Below, piece after piece: positions 52,989 to 62,396 of a stretch of DNA of 64,000 bases (position 1 is its first letter; each line of letters begins with the position of its first letter). Below the pieces are notes generated by a model, which searched no databases, was not told where the DNA came from, and was given only the letters and a program-made list of their open reading frames with translations. The position numbers and the translations under genes are program-made. Location of the stretch: NCBI GenBank assembly GCA_964617645.1, contig CAZTYE010000001.1, positions 460,072 to 524,071 of the forward strand. Direction: 5' to 3'. This DNA is from JADJGC01 sp964617645. GTDB taxonomy: Bacteria > Zixibacteria > MSB-5A5 > CAIYYT01.

Positions 52989-54379
52989 TCGCCGGCAGGC
53001 TCAGCGATTTTCTTTCCGGCATTGGCACCGCGCCGTCAGTCACGGCGAACGCTGAACTAACCGAATTCGCCGGCGTCACGATCGACAGTCGCGTTCCGAA
53101 ACCCGGGAGCATCTTCTTCGCGATCAAAGGCGAAAAACACGACGGCCACGCTTTCGTCGCCGATGCCGTAAAGAACGGTTCGACGATTGTCATTGTCGAA
53201 GCCGCTCGCGCCGAGGCGTTCAGCAACTGCGGCGCGACCGTTGTCGCCGTCCCGGATACGACTGCAGCGCTGAAACAACTGGCGCGATTCTATCTTCGCA
53301 AAATCAATCCGCGCAAGATCGCGATCACCGGATCCAACGGCAAGACGACCGCCAAGAATCTCATCGCCGCCGTCATGGCTTCCCGCTATCGCACCGAAGC
53401 GACTCGCGGCAACTTCAACAATCAATATGGCGTTCCGCTTTCGATCTTCGAGTTCGCTTCCGATTGTGAAGTCGCCGTCATGGAATTCGCCATGTCGACG
53501 CCCGGCGAGATTGAGAATCTGGTCGAGTTGTACGAGCCGGAGATCCGCGTCATCCTGATGATCGGCCCGGCGCATCTTGAGTCGCTGGGATCGCTCGACG
53601 CCATTGCTGAGGCAAAATTCGAAATCCTTCAACACGCGCGACCGAACGACTGGGCGGTGCTCAATCAGGATGATCCGCACGTGCGTTCGCGCATGCATCG
53701 CTACCACCTGCGCAAACTCACCTTTGGTACTCAAGGCGACTCCGAGCTGCGTCCCGACCGCGTGTACCTCAACGGCTCCGGTCACGGTCATCTCGTTTTC
53801 GGCGGCGCGCAGATCGACTTGCCGATTCTCGGCGTGCACCACGTCACGAATTGCCTCGCGACCATCGCCGTCGCCAAGATCATGGAAATCCCCTTCGCGC
53901 AGGTTAAAACCCAAATCGAATCGTTCGTGCCGTCGGGCAATCGCATGGTCGCCGAAAACTGGCGCGGCGTGACGATTATCAACGACTCCTACAACTCGAA
54001 TCCGGTTTCCGCCAAAGGCGCGCTCGAGACAATTGCCGCCATGCACGTCGCCGGTCGCCGCATCGTCGTTTTCGGCGACATGCTCGAACTCGGCAAGTAC
54101 GCGCGCGACTACCACGCCGAACTGGGGCTCAAAATCGCAGAGTCCAAAGTCGATTATCTCGTCGTCATCGGCGCTATGGCGGAGGTCGTTCGTGCGGCGG
54201 CTATCGATTCCGGTCTGGCGTCGGAGCAAGTCGTGATCGCCGCCGACCATTCCGCCGCTGTCGAAGCCCTTAACCGGTTTCTCAAGACCGGCGATTTGCT
54301 GCTGCTCAAGGCCTCACGCGGCATCAAGCTCGAAATCGTCGAGCAGGGCCTCAAAGCGACTTGGGGGAGGAGCAACTGA
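52985..54379 (+). CDS. murF: UDP-N-acetylmuramoyl-tripeptide:D-Ala-D-Ala ligase
   Basis: MurF adds the D-Ala-D-Ala dipeptide to finish the UDP-MurNAc-pentapeptide. Motifs include GVTIDSRVPKPGSIFFAIKG, the ATP loop AITGSNGKTTAKNLI, ATRGNFNNQYGVPLSIF, VMEFAMSTPGEIENL, VIINDSYNSNPVSAKGAL and VFGDMLELGKYARDYH. It has 464 residues. Its last base is shared with the mraY start. The D-Ala-D-Ala ligase that supplies its substrate is not in the window. Confidence 0.96.
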   Translation: MIAGRLSDFLSGIGTAPSVTANAELTEFAGVTIDSRVPKPGSIFFAIKGEKHDGHAFVADAVKNGSTIVIVEAARAEAFSNCGATVVAVPDTTAALKQLARFYLRKINPRKIAITGSNGKTTAKNLIAAVMASRYRTEATRGNFNNQYGVPLSIFEFASDCEVAVMEFAMSTPGEIENLVELYEPEIRVILMIGPAHLESLGSLDAIAEAKFEILQHARPNDWAVLNQDDPHVRSRMHRYHLRKLTFGTQGDSELRPDRVYLNGSGHGHLVFGGAQIDLPILGVHHVTNCLATIAVAKIMEIPFAQVKTQIESFVPSGNRMVAENWRGVTIINDSYNSNPVSAKGALETIAAMHVAGRRIVVFGDMLELGKYARDYHAELGLKIAESKVDYLVVIGAMAEVVRAAAIDSGLASEQVVIAADHSAAVEALNRFLKTGDLLLLKASRGIKLEIVEQGLKATWGRSN

Positions 54380-55467
54380 TGTTCTACTTGTTCCTCTATC
54401 CGCTGGTCGATCACATCAACTTCTTCAATCTGTTTCGCTATATCACGTTTCGCTCGGCGATGGCGACAGTCACCGCACTCTTCATCAGCCTGATTCTCGG
54501 GCCGTGGCTGATTCGCATGCTCAAGAATCGTCAAGTGAAAGAGAGCATCCGCACCGATGGCCCGCAGTCGCATCTGGCCAAAGAAGGCACGCCGACGATG
54601 GGCGGGTTGATCATTCTCGCCGCGATCGTCATTCCGACTTTGCTCTGGGCGGATCTCACCAACCGCTTCGTCATATACATCCTGCTTGTCACCGTCTGGA
54701 TGGGCGCGATTGGATTCATGGATGATTACCTCAAGGCGATCAAGCATCAGAAGAAGGGTCTTGTCGGGCGCAAGAAACTGATCGGCCAAATCTGTCTCGG
54801 CGTGATCATCGCCTACTTGCTGGCCGAGTTTCCGCCGACGCCGGAATACAACCTTACGACCGACATTCCGTTTTTCAAAAATTACCATCTGGTGTTTCCG
54901 CTGGCTCTGTTCGTGCCGTTTGTCGTGATCGTGATTACCGGCGCCTCCAATGCCGTGAATCTTACCGACGGTCTCGATGGTCTCGCGATCGGCCTCTCGA
55001 TCATCTGTTTTATCGCCTTCGCGGGCATGGCCTACATCACCGGCCGCACCGACTTCTCGGACTATTTGGATATCGTCTACTTGCCCGGCGCCGGCGAGCT
55101 GACGGTTTACTGCGCGGCGGCGATTGGCGCCGGTCTCGGGTTTTTATGGTACAACACCCACCCGGCGCAGGTATTCATGGGCGACACCGGCGCGCTCGCG
55201 TTGGGCGGCATTCTCGGTACGCTTGCCATCTTGCTCAAAAAAGAATTGTTGTTGGTGATAGTTGGGGGAGTCTTTGTGGCTGAGGCTCTCTCGGTCATCT
55301 TGCAAGTGTCCTCTTTCAAATTGCGGGGAAAGCGGATCTTCAAAATGGCTCCCCTCCACCATCACTTCGAATTGTCGGGCTGGCACGAAAGCAAAGTTGT
55401 CGTGCGCTTCTGGATCGTCGGCGCGCTCCTGGCGCTGTTGACGCTTTCGACCTTCAAGATCAGGTAG
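54379..55467 (+). CDS. mraY: Phospho-N-acetylmuramoyl-pentapeptide transferase
   Basis: MraY makes lipid I on the inner membrane from UDP-MurNAc-pentapeptide and undecaprenyl phosphate. About ten hydrophobic helices are visible. Signature cytoplasmic loops are AKEGTPTMGGLII, FMDDYLKAIKHQKKG (Asp pair), NLTDGLDGLAIG, FMGDTGALALGG and the C-terminal MAPLHHHFELSGWHESKVV. The ATG at 54379 follows a GGAGG site. An upstream in-frame TTG at 54361 would lie within murF. It has 362 residues, a normal length. Confidence 0.96.
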   Translation: MFYLFLYPLVDHINFFNLFRYITFRSAMATVTALFISLILGPWLIRMLKNRQVKESIRTDGPQSHLAKEGTPTMGGLIILAAIVIPTLLWADLTNRFVIYILLVTVWMGAIGFMDDYLKAIKHQKKGLVGRKKLIGQICLGVIIAYLLAEFPPTPEYNLTTDIPFFKNYHLVFPLALFVPFVVIVITGASNAVNLTDGLDGLAIGLSIICFIAFAGMAYITGRTDFSDYLDIVYLPGAGELTVYCAAAIGAGLGFLWYNTHPAQVFMGDTGALALGGILGTLAILLKKELLLVIVGGVFVAEALSVILQVSSFKLRGKRIFKMAPLHHHFELSGWHESKVVVRFWIVGALLALLTLSTFKIR

Positions 55468-55469
55468 CG

Positions 55470-56843
55470 ATGAGGATCGATCTGGTGAAAGACAAGCGGA
55501 TTTCCATACTCGGCATGGCGCGCTCCGGAGTCGCTGTCGCCGAATTGATCAAAGGTTACGGCGGCGTGCCGTTCGTCTCCGACATGAAATCGCGCGACCA
55601 GCTCGCTTCCGCCACCGCCGTTCTCGATCAGAAGGGCATCGCTTACGAAACCGGCGGTCACACCGAGCGCGCGCTCACCAACGTCGATTTCCTCGTCGTC
55701 TCGCCCGGCATTCCCGGTACCGCGCCGATCATCAAAGACATCGAGCGCCGCCATTTGCCGATGTTCTCGGAGATCGAAGTCACCTCGTGGCTTTGCCGCG
55801 CGACGATCGTGGCAATCACCGGCACCAATGGAAAATCCACGACCACGGCGTTGACAGCGCATCTGCTCGCCACAGCCGGCAAGCGCGCCGTGGCCACCGG
55901 CAATATCGGTTCGCCGTTCGCGCACGACGTTCTCGGTTTGAATGAGGAAGATTTCGCCGTCGTCGAGGCCTCCAGCTTTCAGCTCGAACGGATCGAGTCG
56001 TTCAAGCCGAAAGTCGCGGCGATCCTCAATATCACTCCCGACCATCTCGATCGCTATGCGAGCTTCGACGACTACGCGGCGGCCAAGTTTCGCATCGCCG
56101 ACTTTCAGGATGCTGCCGACTTCCTTGTGCTCAACGCCGACGACGCGACTCTCCAATCCGCCAAATTCTGGGGACAGCCGAAGATCGTTCATTTCTCAGC
56201 AAGTCAGGCAGTTGCTGAGGGAGTTTTCGTCAAGGATGACGCGCTTGTGTTCTCGTGGCAGGGCAGGTCAGGGATGATCTGCCCCACGAGAGATTTGGGC
56301 ATTCCCGGCCCGCACAACGTCGCGAATTCGGCTGCGGCTGCCACGATGGCGTTGGCGCTGAGCATCGATCCACAGTTGATCGGCAAGGGTCTGCGCAGTT
56401 TCAAGGGCATAGCGCACCGCATCGAATTCGTCGCTGAGATCGACGGCGTACGATATGTCAACGACTCTAAAGCCACCAACGTCGATTCCGTCGTTGTCGC
56501 GTTGCAGTCGTTTGAGCGCCCGCTGATCATGATCATGGGCGGGCGTGACAAGCACGGCGACTACACGGTGCTCGCGCCGCTGATGAAAAGTCGCGTCAAG
56601 AAGATCCTGCTGATCGGCGAAGCGACTCCGATCATCGAAAAGCAACTTCACGGACTGATTCCAATGCAGGAAGCCGGCGACATGCAGAACGCGCTGCGTC
56701 TGGCCGCCGATCAGGCCGTCGCGGGCGATGTCGTGCTGCTCTCGCCCGCGTGCGCTTCGTTCGACCAGTTTCGCGACTTCGAAGATCGCGGCGACCAATT
56801 CAAGCGGATGGTGCTTGAGCTGCAGAAGGAGCGTCAGCGATGA
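55470..56843 (+). CDS. murD: UDP-N-acetylmuramoyl-L-alanine:D-glutamate ligase
   Basis: MurD adds D-glutamate to UDP-MurNAc-L-Ala. The N-terminal Rossmann loop is ISILGMARSGVAVAELI. It is followed by VVSPGIPG, the ATP loop AITGTNGKSTTTALTAHLL, VVEASSFQLERIE, LNITPDHLDRY, FKGIAHRIEFV, YVNDSKATNVDS, IMGGRDKHGDY and LLSPACASFDQF. It has 457 residues, begins two bases after mraY and overlaps ftsW by four bases. Confidence 0.96.
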   Translation: MRIDLVKDKRISILGMARSGVAVAELIKGYGGVPFVSDMKSRDQLASATAVLDQKGIAYETGGHTERALTNVDFLVVSPGIPGTAPIIKDIERRHLPMFSEIEVTSWLCRATIVAITGTNGKSTTTALTAHLLATAGKRAVATGNIGSPFAHDVLGLNEEDFAVVEASSFQLERIESFKPKVAAILNITPDHLDRYASFDDYAAAKFRIADFQDAADFLVLNADDATLQSAKFWGQPKIVHFSASQAVAEGVFVKDDALVFSWQGRSGMICPTRDLGIPGPHNVANSAAAATMALALSIDPQLIGKGLRSFKGIAHRIEFVAEIDGVRYVNDSKATNVDSVVVALQSFERPLIMIMGGRDKHGDYTVLAPLMKSRVKKILLIGEATPIIEKQLHGLIPMQEAGDMQNALRLAADQAVAGDVVLLSPACASFDQFRDFEDRGDQFKRMVLELQKERQR

Positions 56844-57961
56844 TGACTCAGCCGCGCGAATTCGACAAAGTCATTCTGGTCGTCGTCGGTTTATTACTCC
56901 TGCTCGGCACAGTCATGGTGTACTCGGCGTCCGCCATGTTCGCCGATTCGCGTTACGGCAGTGACACCTTCTTCTTCCAGCGACAATTGATTTGGCTTGG
57001 TCTCAGTGTGATAGCGCTCTTCGTGGCGGCGCGCGTGAACTACCGCGCGCTGTGCAATCTTGCGTGGCCGCTCTTGATCGTCGCCATTGCGCTTTTGATC
57101 GTCGTGCTCTTTACCCGCGAAATCAACGGCGCCAAACGCTGGATTCATCTCGGATTTCTCAAGTTCCAGCCTTCGGAAGTCTTCAAGTACGTGCTCGTCA
57201 TCTTCATGGCGGCGCTATTGACCGTGAAGAAGGACCGGATCAAGCAATTCGCATCCGTGATCTTCCCGCTCTTTCCGGTCATCATCGTCGGTTTCGGATT
57301 AATTCTCTTGCAGCCCAATCTCGGCACAGTGCTGGTGTTGGCGGCCGTCACTTTCATCATGCTGTTTATCGCCGGCATTCGCAAACGCCTGCTGGCGCTC
57401 TTCATCGGCGCCATGACTACCGTCGCTTTCGTGATGGTCTACCTGATTGGCTACAAGCGCGCGCGCGTCGACACTTTCCTCGACTCGGTCATCGATCCGC
57501 TGCAGGCGAGCTACCAGATCAAGCAATCCGTCCTCGCGATCGGCTCCGGAGGGCTGGTTGGCAAGGGGCTTGGTCGCGGTTCGGCCAAGCTCTTCTTTTT
57601 GCCCGCGCCGCATACCGATTTCATCTTCGCGACGCTCGCCGAAGAAGGCGGATTCATTGTCAGCATTGCGGTCATCATTCTCTTCGCGATCCTCGTCTGG
57701 CGGGGAATTCGCATCGCCGTGCACTCGCCCGATCTTACCGGCTTCTATCTGGCGCTGGGAATCTCGCTCGTGCTCGGCTGTCAGGCGGCAACCAATCTGC
57801 TCGTGGCGACAGCTATGATTCCCGCCACCGGGCTGCCGCTCCCCTTCTTGAGCTATGGCGGATCTGCAATGCTCTTCGCCTGCATCGCCATCGGCATCTT
57901 GCTGAACGTCAGTCGCTATCAGGTGGCCACGCCGCAACTTTTCAAATCGAGGGTGGCTTGA
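56840..57961 (+). CDS. ftsW: Septal peptidoglycan polymerase FtsW (SEDS family)
   Basis: FtsW is the multi-spanning SEDS glycosyltransferase that polymerises septal glycan in complex with FtsI. About ten membrane segments are visible. Typical blocks are VMVYSASAMFADSRYGS, FFFQRQLIWLGLS, GAKRWIHLGFLKFQPSEVFKY, LLQPNLGTVLVL, QASYQIKQSVLAIGSGG, FLPAPHTDFIFATLAEEGG and LPLPFLSYGGSAM. It has 373 residues. The stop overlaps a TTG start for murG (TTGA). SEDS members such as RodA are similar, but the dcw location supports FtsW. Confidence 0.95.
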   Translation: MMTQPREFDKVILVVVGLLLLLGTVMVYSASAMFADSRYGSDTFFFQRQLIWLGLSVIALFVAARVNYRALCNLAWPLLIVAIALLIVVLFTREINGAKRWIHLGFLKFQPSEVFKYVLVIFMAALLTVKKDRIKQFASVIFPLFPVIIVGFGLILLQPNLGTVLVLAAVTFIMLFIAGIRKRLLALFIGAMTTVAFVMVYLIGYKRARVDTFLDSVIDPLQASYQIKQSVLAIGSGGLVGKGLGRGSAKLFFLPAPHTDFIFATLAEEGGFIVSIAVIILFAILVWRGIRIAVHSPDLTGFYLALGISLVLGCQAATNLLVATAMIPATGLPLPFLSYGGSAMLFACIAIGILLNVSRYQVATPQLFKSRVA

Positions 57962-59055
57962 GGCGGATCATGTTTGCCGGCGGCGGTACTGGTGGGCACT
58001 TGTTTCCCGCGTTTGCGATCGCGGAGGAATTTCAGCGGCGGTTGCCGGGGAATTGCGAGATCAAATTCTTCGTCACCGGCCGGGACATCGAAATGAAACT
58101 GATTTCCTCGCGGGGCTACGCGACGACCAAGATCAACGTGCGCGGATTGAAACGCGGCACGCTCATCGGCAATTTGATGTTCTTCCCGATTTTGGCGTGG
58201 GGGAGCCTGCAAGCGATTTCGCGGATCATTGCCTTTAACCCCGATCTCGTCGTCGGCACCGGCGGCTATCTTTCGTTTCCCGCGGTGCTTGGCGCCAAGC
58301 TGACCAATCGCGCTGCATTTATTCAGGAACAGAACTCCTTTGCCGGTGTCGCTACGCGCAAGTTGGCGCGCTTCGCCGATCTGATATTCATCGCTTACGA
58401 ACAAGCGGCCGCGCAGATTTCTTACGTTCAAAAGTGCATCCTCTCCGGTAATCCGGTTAATACGCGCATCGGCACGGTCGGGCGTGACGAAGCCTGCAAG
58501 AAGTTCGGTCTTGATCCGAGCAAGAAGACGCTGCTGATCCTCGGCGGCTCGCAGGGCGCAGCCTCGATTAACAACAAAATCGCTTCGTCGCTCACCGAGC
58601 TAAAACGGCACGCCGAGTTGCAAATTTTCTGGCAGTGCGGAAATCACCCGCAGTATCTCGAGCAGTTCAAAGCTTCCGGGAATTCGGGTGTCGCGCTGCA
58701 ATTCATCACCGACATGCCCGCCGCTTATGCGACCGCCGATTTGATTCTCTGCCGAGCCGGCGCGCTCACCATTGCGGAAGTCACTGCGGCGGGAAAGCCG
58801 TCGATCGTCGTGCCGTATCCGCACGCCACCGACGACCACCAAACGAAAAACGCCGAGACGCTCGTCGCTGCCAGTGGCGCGATGCTGGTTCGCGACAATC
58901 AACTCGGAGATCTCAATCTGGTCAGTCTGGTGCGGCAGCTTCTGGGCGATGAAGACAAGCTGCTCTCAATGGGCATGGCGGCTTCGGCGCTCAGCCACAA
59001 AGGCGCCGCCGAAACAATCGTGCAACGCATTTTCGAATTTATGGGTTGGAGATGA
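57958..59055 (+). CDS. murG: Lipid II synthase (UDP-GlcNAc transferase)
   Basis: MurG adds N-acetylglucosamine to lipid I on the cytoplasmic face. The start is the TTG at 57958, which overlaps the ftsW stop, has GAGGG upstream and gives the family N-terminus RRIMFAGGGTGGHLFPA. The next ATG (57970) would cut into this motif. Other blocks are VVGTGGYLSFPAVLGA, FIQEQNSFAGVATRKLA, LILGGSQGAASINNKI, LILCRAGALTIAEVTAAGKP and VPYPHATDDHQTKNAE. It has 365 residues. Confidence 0.95.
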   Translation: MRRIMFAGGGTGGHLFPAFAIAEEFQRRLPGNCEIKFFVTGRDIEMKLISSRGYATTKINVRGLKRGTLIGNLMFFPILAWGSLQAISRIIAFNPDLVVGTGGYLSFPAVLGAKLTNRAAFIQEQNSFAGVATRKLARFADLIFIAYEQAAAQISYVQKCILSGNPVNTRIGTVGRDEACKKFGLDPSKKTLLILGGSQGAASINNKIASSLTELKRHAELQIFWQCGNHPQYLEQFKASGNSGVALQFITDMPAAYATADLILCRAGALTIAEVTAAGKPSIVVPYPHATDDHQTKNAETLVAASGAMLVRDNQLGDLNLVSLVRQLLGDEDKLLSMGMAASALSHKGAAETIVQRIFEFMGWR

Positions 59056-60425
59056 GATTCGGGAAAATCAAGAAATTGCATTTCGTCGGCATCGGCGGCA
59101 TCGGCATGTGCGGTATCGCTGAAGTGCTGCACAATCAGGGTTATGTTGTCACCGGCAGCGATCTGGCGCTGACCGAAGTCACGGATCACTTGCAGTCGCT
59201 CGGCATCAAGGTCTACGAAGGCCACAAAGCCGAAAACATCAACAGCGCCGACTGTGTTGTCAATTCGTCCGCCGTGCACGACGACAATCCGGAAATCTTC
59301 GAGGCTCGCCGCCGCAAGATACCCGTTATCCGCCGCGCCGAGATGCTTGGTGAATTGATGCGCCTCAAGTTCGGCGTCGGCATCGCCGGAACGCACGGCA
59401 AGACCACGACGACCTCGATGCTGGGGCACATCTTCGTCGAAGCCGGCCTTGATCCGACCGTCATGGTCGGCGGCCGCGTGATCTCGTTCGAGACCACCGT
59501 CAAGTTAGGCAAAGGCGACTTGCTCATTGCCGAAGCCGACGAGTACGACCGCTCGTTTCTCAATCTGACGCCGTCGGTGGCGGTATTGACGACTCTGGAA
59601 GCCGATCATCTCGACTATTACAAAGACCTCGACGAAATCAAAGTCGCCTTCACGCAGTTCGCCAACAAAGTGCCGTTCTACGGCACGATTCATTTGAATC
59701 TCGACGACTCGAACCTCGTCAGCTTGATTCCGAATCTGATCCGCCCGATCCGCACGTTTGGACTCAAAGCGCAAGCCGACACGCGCGCCGATAATGTGCA
59801 CCAAAGCGGCACGATCACGACTTTCGACGTCTATCACCACGGCAAATTGCTGGGCAATGTCACTTTGCCGAAGCCGGGCGTTTTCAATGTCAAAAACGCG
59901 CTCGCGGCCATCTCAGTCGCGCTCGAATCGGAGCTGCCGTTCGCGACGGTCAAGAAAGCGCTGGAAAATTTCCGCGGCGTCAACCGCCGCTTCGATCTGA
60001 TCGGCGAGAAGAACGGCATCAAAGTCTACGACGACTACGCCCATCATCCGACCGAGATCGAAGTTACCTTGCAGGCGGCGCGAATCGCATTCAAGAATCG
60101 CATCATCGTCGTCTTCCAGCCGCATCTTTTCAGTCGGACGCGCGACTTCTACCAGGAATTTGCCAAGTCGCTGTTGACCTCCGACATGCTGATTCTCGCG
60201 AAGATTTATCCGGCGCGTGAATTGCCGATTGAGGGCGTAACCGCGCGGATGATCAGCGATGCTTGCGAGCAATTCGGGCATAAGAACGTTCGCTATTTCG
60301 AAAACGTCAGCGAAATCCCCCAGTACGTCGCCAGTTTCGCTCTACCGGGCGACGTTGTGTTCACGATCGGCGCCGGCGATATCTATAAGACGGCGCCGAA
60401 AATTCTGGAGGCGATTCGCGCATGA
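59052..60425 (+). CDS. murC: UDP-N-acetylmuramate:L-alanine ligase
   Basis: MurC adds L-alanine to UDP-MurNAc, the first peptide step. The N-terminal loop LHFVGIGGIGMCGIAEVL, the ATP loop GIAGTHGKTTTTSML, EADEYDRSFLNL, VNRRFDLIGEKNG, DDYAHHPTEIEVTL, FQPHLFSRTRDF and TIGAGDIYK are all present. I chose the ATG at 59052, overlapping the murG stop. A TTG at 59046 adds two residues. It has about 457 residues. No murB lies next to it, unlike many dcw clusters. Confidence 0.95.
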   Translation: MRFGKIKKLHFVGIGGIGMCGIAEVLHNQGYVVTGSDLALTEVTDHLQSLGIKVYEGHKAENINSADCVVNSSAVHDDNPEIFEARRRKIPVIRRAEMLGELMRLKFGVGIAGTHGKTTTTSMLGHIFVEAGLDPTVMVGGRVISFETTVKLGKGDLLIAEADEYDRSFLNLTPSVAVLTTLEADHLDYYKDLDEIKVAFTQFANKVPFYGTIHLNLDDSNLVSLIPNLIRPIRTFGLKAQADTRADNVHQSGTITTFDVYHHGKLLGNVTLPKPGVFNVKNALAAISVALESELPFATVKKALENFRGVNRRFDLIGEKNGIKVYDDYAHHPTEIEVTLQAARIAFKNRIIVVFQPHLFSRTRDFYQEFAKSLLTSDMLILAKIYPARELPIEGVTARMISDACEQFGHKNVRYFENVSEIPQYVASFALPGDVVFTIGAGDIYKTAPKILEAIRA

Positions 60426-61141
60426 GACGATTCGCCACCTACTTGTTCTTCTTCTCGCTATTGCTGTTGGCCGCCGGTTACGGCCTCAAATCGTATCCGC
60501 TCCTGAAAGTTACGTACGTTGCCGTCGAAGGCACACAGAAACTCGCGGCAGCCGACTTTCCCGTTACCATCGGGCAGAATTTGCTCGCGGTGGACTTCGG
60601 CGCGATTGTCAATGCGGCGATGACGCATCAATTCATCGCCTCGGCTCACGCGGCGGCTGATCAGTACGGCAAGGTGACGATCCGTGTCACCGAGAAGTAT
60701 CCGGAAGGCTACATCTACATCGACGATCTTTACGGCGTCAGCTCGCGCGGCGAACTTCTGCCCTCCGAACTCAATGCTGACAATCGCCACTTACCGATCA
60801 TTCGCGGCGTCGCGGTGAAACGCCCCTATCCGTATTCGCTGCTCGATGATGCTTCCGTTCGCGCCGCGTTGGAAATGATCGGCGTCATGAAAGCGGCGCA
60901 GCCGCGCTTGTTTGACGCGCTTTCCGAGGTCATCCTCGAAGGCGGCGACATGCGCCTGATTTTCGAGCCCGGCTCGATCGTCGTCCGCTGCGGTTGGGGA
61001 CGCTACGAAGAAAAATTCAATCGGCTGGCGACGGTGCTTTCCGAGAACAAGAATCCCGGGATCGACATCGACCTGCGCATGGGCGATCTCGCTGTTGTGA
61101 AATCAAGGACTATCAATAGAGAGGTTGAAAATGGGATCTGA
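60422..61141 (+). CDS. ftsQ: Cell division protein FtsQ/DivIB-like
   Basis: A bitopic divisome protein that links FtsL/FtsB to the early ring. One N-terminal membrane helix (ATYLFFFSLLLLAAGYGL) is followed by a POTRA-like region (LLKVTYVAVEGTQKL, then IGQNLLAVDFG) and a beta domain (VTIRVTEKYPEGYIYID and LLPSELNADNRHLPIIRG). It has 239 residues, and the short cytoplasmic tail is only about three residues. The call rests on topology and on position between murC and ftsA. It overlaps ftsA by 11 bases. Confidence 0.88.
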   Translation: MRRFATYLFFFSLLLLAAGYGLKSYPLLKVTYVAVEGTQKLAAADFPVTIGQNLLAVDFGAIVNAAMTHQFIASAHAAADQYGKVTIRVTEKYPEGYIYIDDLYGVSSRGELLPSELNADNRHLPIIRGVAVKRPYPYSLLDDASVRAALEMIGVMKAAQPRLFDALSEVILEGGDMRLIFEPGSIVVRCGWGRYEEKFNRLATVLSENKNPGIDIDLRMGDLAVVKSRTINREVENGI

Positions 61142-62360
61142 ACGCGTGATCTGCGGCCTGGATATTGGCACCACCAAGATCTGCGCCCTGATTTGTCGGC
61201 CGGTTCCCGACGGCGATGATGAAATCATCGGCGTCGGCACCGCGCCATCGGAAGGCTTGAAAAAAGGCGTTGTCGTCAATTTGGAGAAGACCATCGGCTC
61301 GATTCAACGCGCTGTGTCTTCCGCCGAGGAGATGGCCGGCGTCGAAATCGAATCGGTTTATGCCGGAATCGCCGGCGATCATATTCGCTCGATCAACTCG
61401 CGCGGCGTGATCGCGGTCAGCCGCAGCGACAACGAAATCTCCGAGTACGATGTGCACCGCGTGATCGAAGCCGCCAAGTCGTTCGCGATTCCGGCGGACC
61501 GGGAAGTCATCCACGTGCTGCCGCAAGAATATATCGTCGACGACCAGGGCGGTATCAAAGACCCGACCGGCATGTCCGGCGTGCGCCTTGAAGCGGAAGT
61601 GCATATCGTCACCGGCGCGTCGACCTCGGCGCAGAACATTTACAAATCGATCAAGCGCGCCAATTACGAAGTCCGCGATCTGGTGCTGCAGCCGCTGGCT
61701 TCCGCGATGTGCGTCCTGCACGAAGACGAAAAAGATCTCGGCACCGTGCTGATCGATCTCGGCGGCGGCACCACCGATATCGCGCTCTTTACCGATTCCT
61801 CGGTGCGGCACACGGCGGTGATCGGCCTCGGTGGCCGCAATATCACGAATGATCTGGCGATCGGCCTGCGTACGCCGATTGATACCGCCGAGCAAATCAA
61901 ACTCGATTTCGGCGCCGCGATGGCGAACCTCGTCAATGCCGATGAAGTGATCTCGATCCCGTCGGTCGGCGAACGACCGCCGCGCGATGTCTCGCTGGGC
62001 GTCGTCGCCAGTATTATCCAGCCGCGCGTCGAGGAGATATTCAAACTCGTGCTGATGGAGCTTAAGCGCACGAACTTCTATCAATCCGTCGCCGGCGGCG
62101 TCGTGCTGACCGGTGGGGGTTCGCTGCTGCGCGGCATCGATTTGACTGCCGAGCAGATTTTCGATTTACCGGTGCGCGTCGGCACGCCGCGCGGATTCGG
62201 CGGCATGTCGCATATCGTCACCAATCCGATGTACTCGACCGCATTCGGGCTTGTCCGCTACGGTCTCGATCATCCGGAGAAGAGCGGCCGCGAAACCGGT
62301 GTCTGGAATCGCGCCTTCAATCGTTTGGAGAAAGTATTTAACTCGTTGTTCAACTTCTAA
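61131..62360 (+). CDS. ftsA: Cell division protein FtsA
   Basis: FtsA is the actin-like protein that anchors FtsZ to the membrane. ATPase-fold motifs are CGLDIGTTKICALI, VIHVLPQEYIVDDQGGI, VLIDLGGGTTDIALF, VIGLGGRNITNDLA and VVLTGGGSLLRGI. The C-terminal WNRAFNRLEKVFNSLFNF is the usual amphipathic membrane-targeting helix. I chose the ATG at 61131, six bases after GAGAGG. A TTG at 61125 is less likely. It has 409 residues and is followed by ftsZ after 36 bases. Confidence 0.96.
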   Translation: MGSERVICGLDIGTTKICALICRPVPDGDDEIIGVGTAPSEGLKKGVVVNLEKTIGSIQRAVSSAEEMAGVEIESVYAGIAGDHIRSINSRGVIAVSRSDNEISEYDVHRVIEAAKSFAIPADREVIHVLPQEYIVDDQGGIKDPTGMSGVRLEAEVHIVTGASTSAQNIYKSIKRANYEVRDLVLQPLASAMCVLHEDEKDLGTVLIDLGGGTTDIALFTDSSVRHTAVIGLGGRNITNDLAIGLRTPIDTAEQIKLDFGAAMANLVNADEVISIPSVGERPPRDVSLGVVASIIQPRVEEIFKLVLMELKRTNFYQSVAGGVVLTGGGSLLRGIDLTAEQIFDLPVRVGTPRGFGGMSHIVTNPMYSTAFGLVRYGLDHPEKSGRETGVWNRAFNRLEKVFNSLFNF

Positions 62361-62396
62361 TGCAGGAAGCCGGCAACTCAAGGAAGAGGTAGGAAT

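Noticed and set aside
56992..57957. Long upstream extension of the murG frame through ftsW
   Set aside because: The extension lies wholly within ftsW and reads as Arg/His-rich shadow sequence. The family N-terminus begins at 57958.
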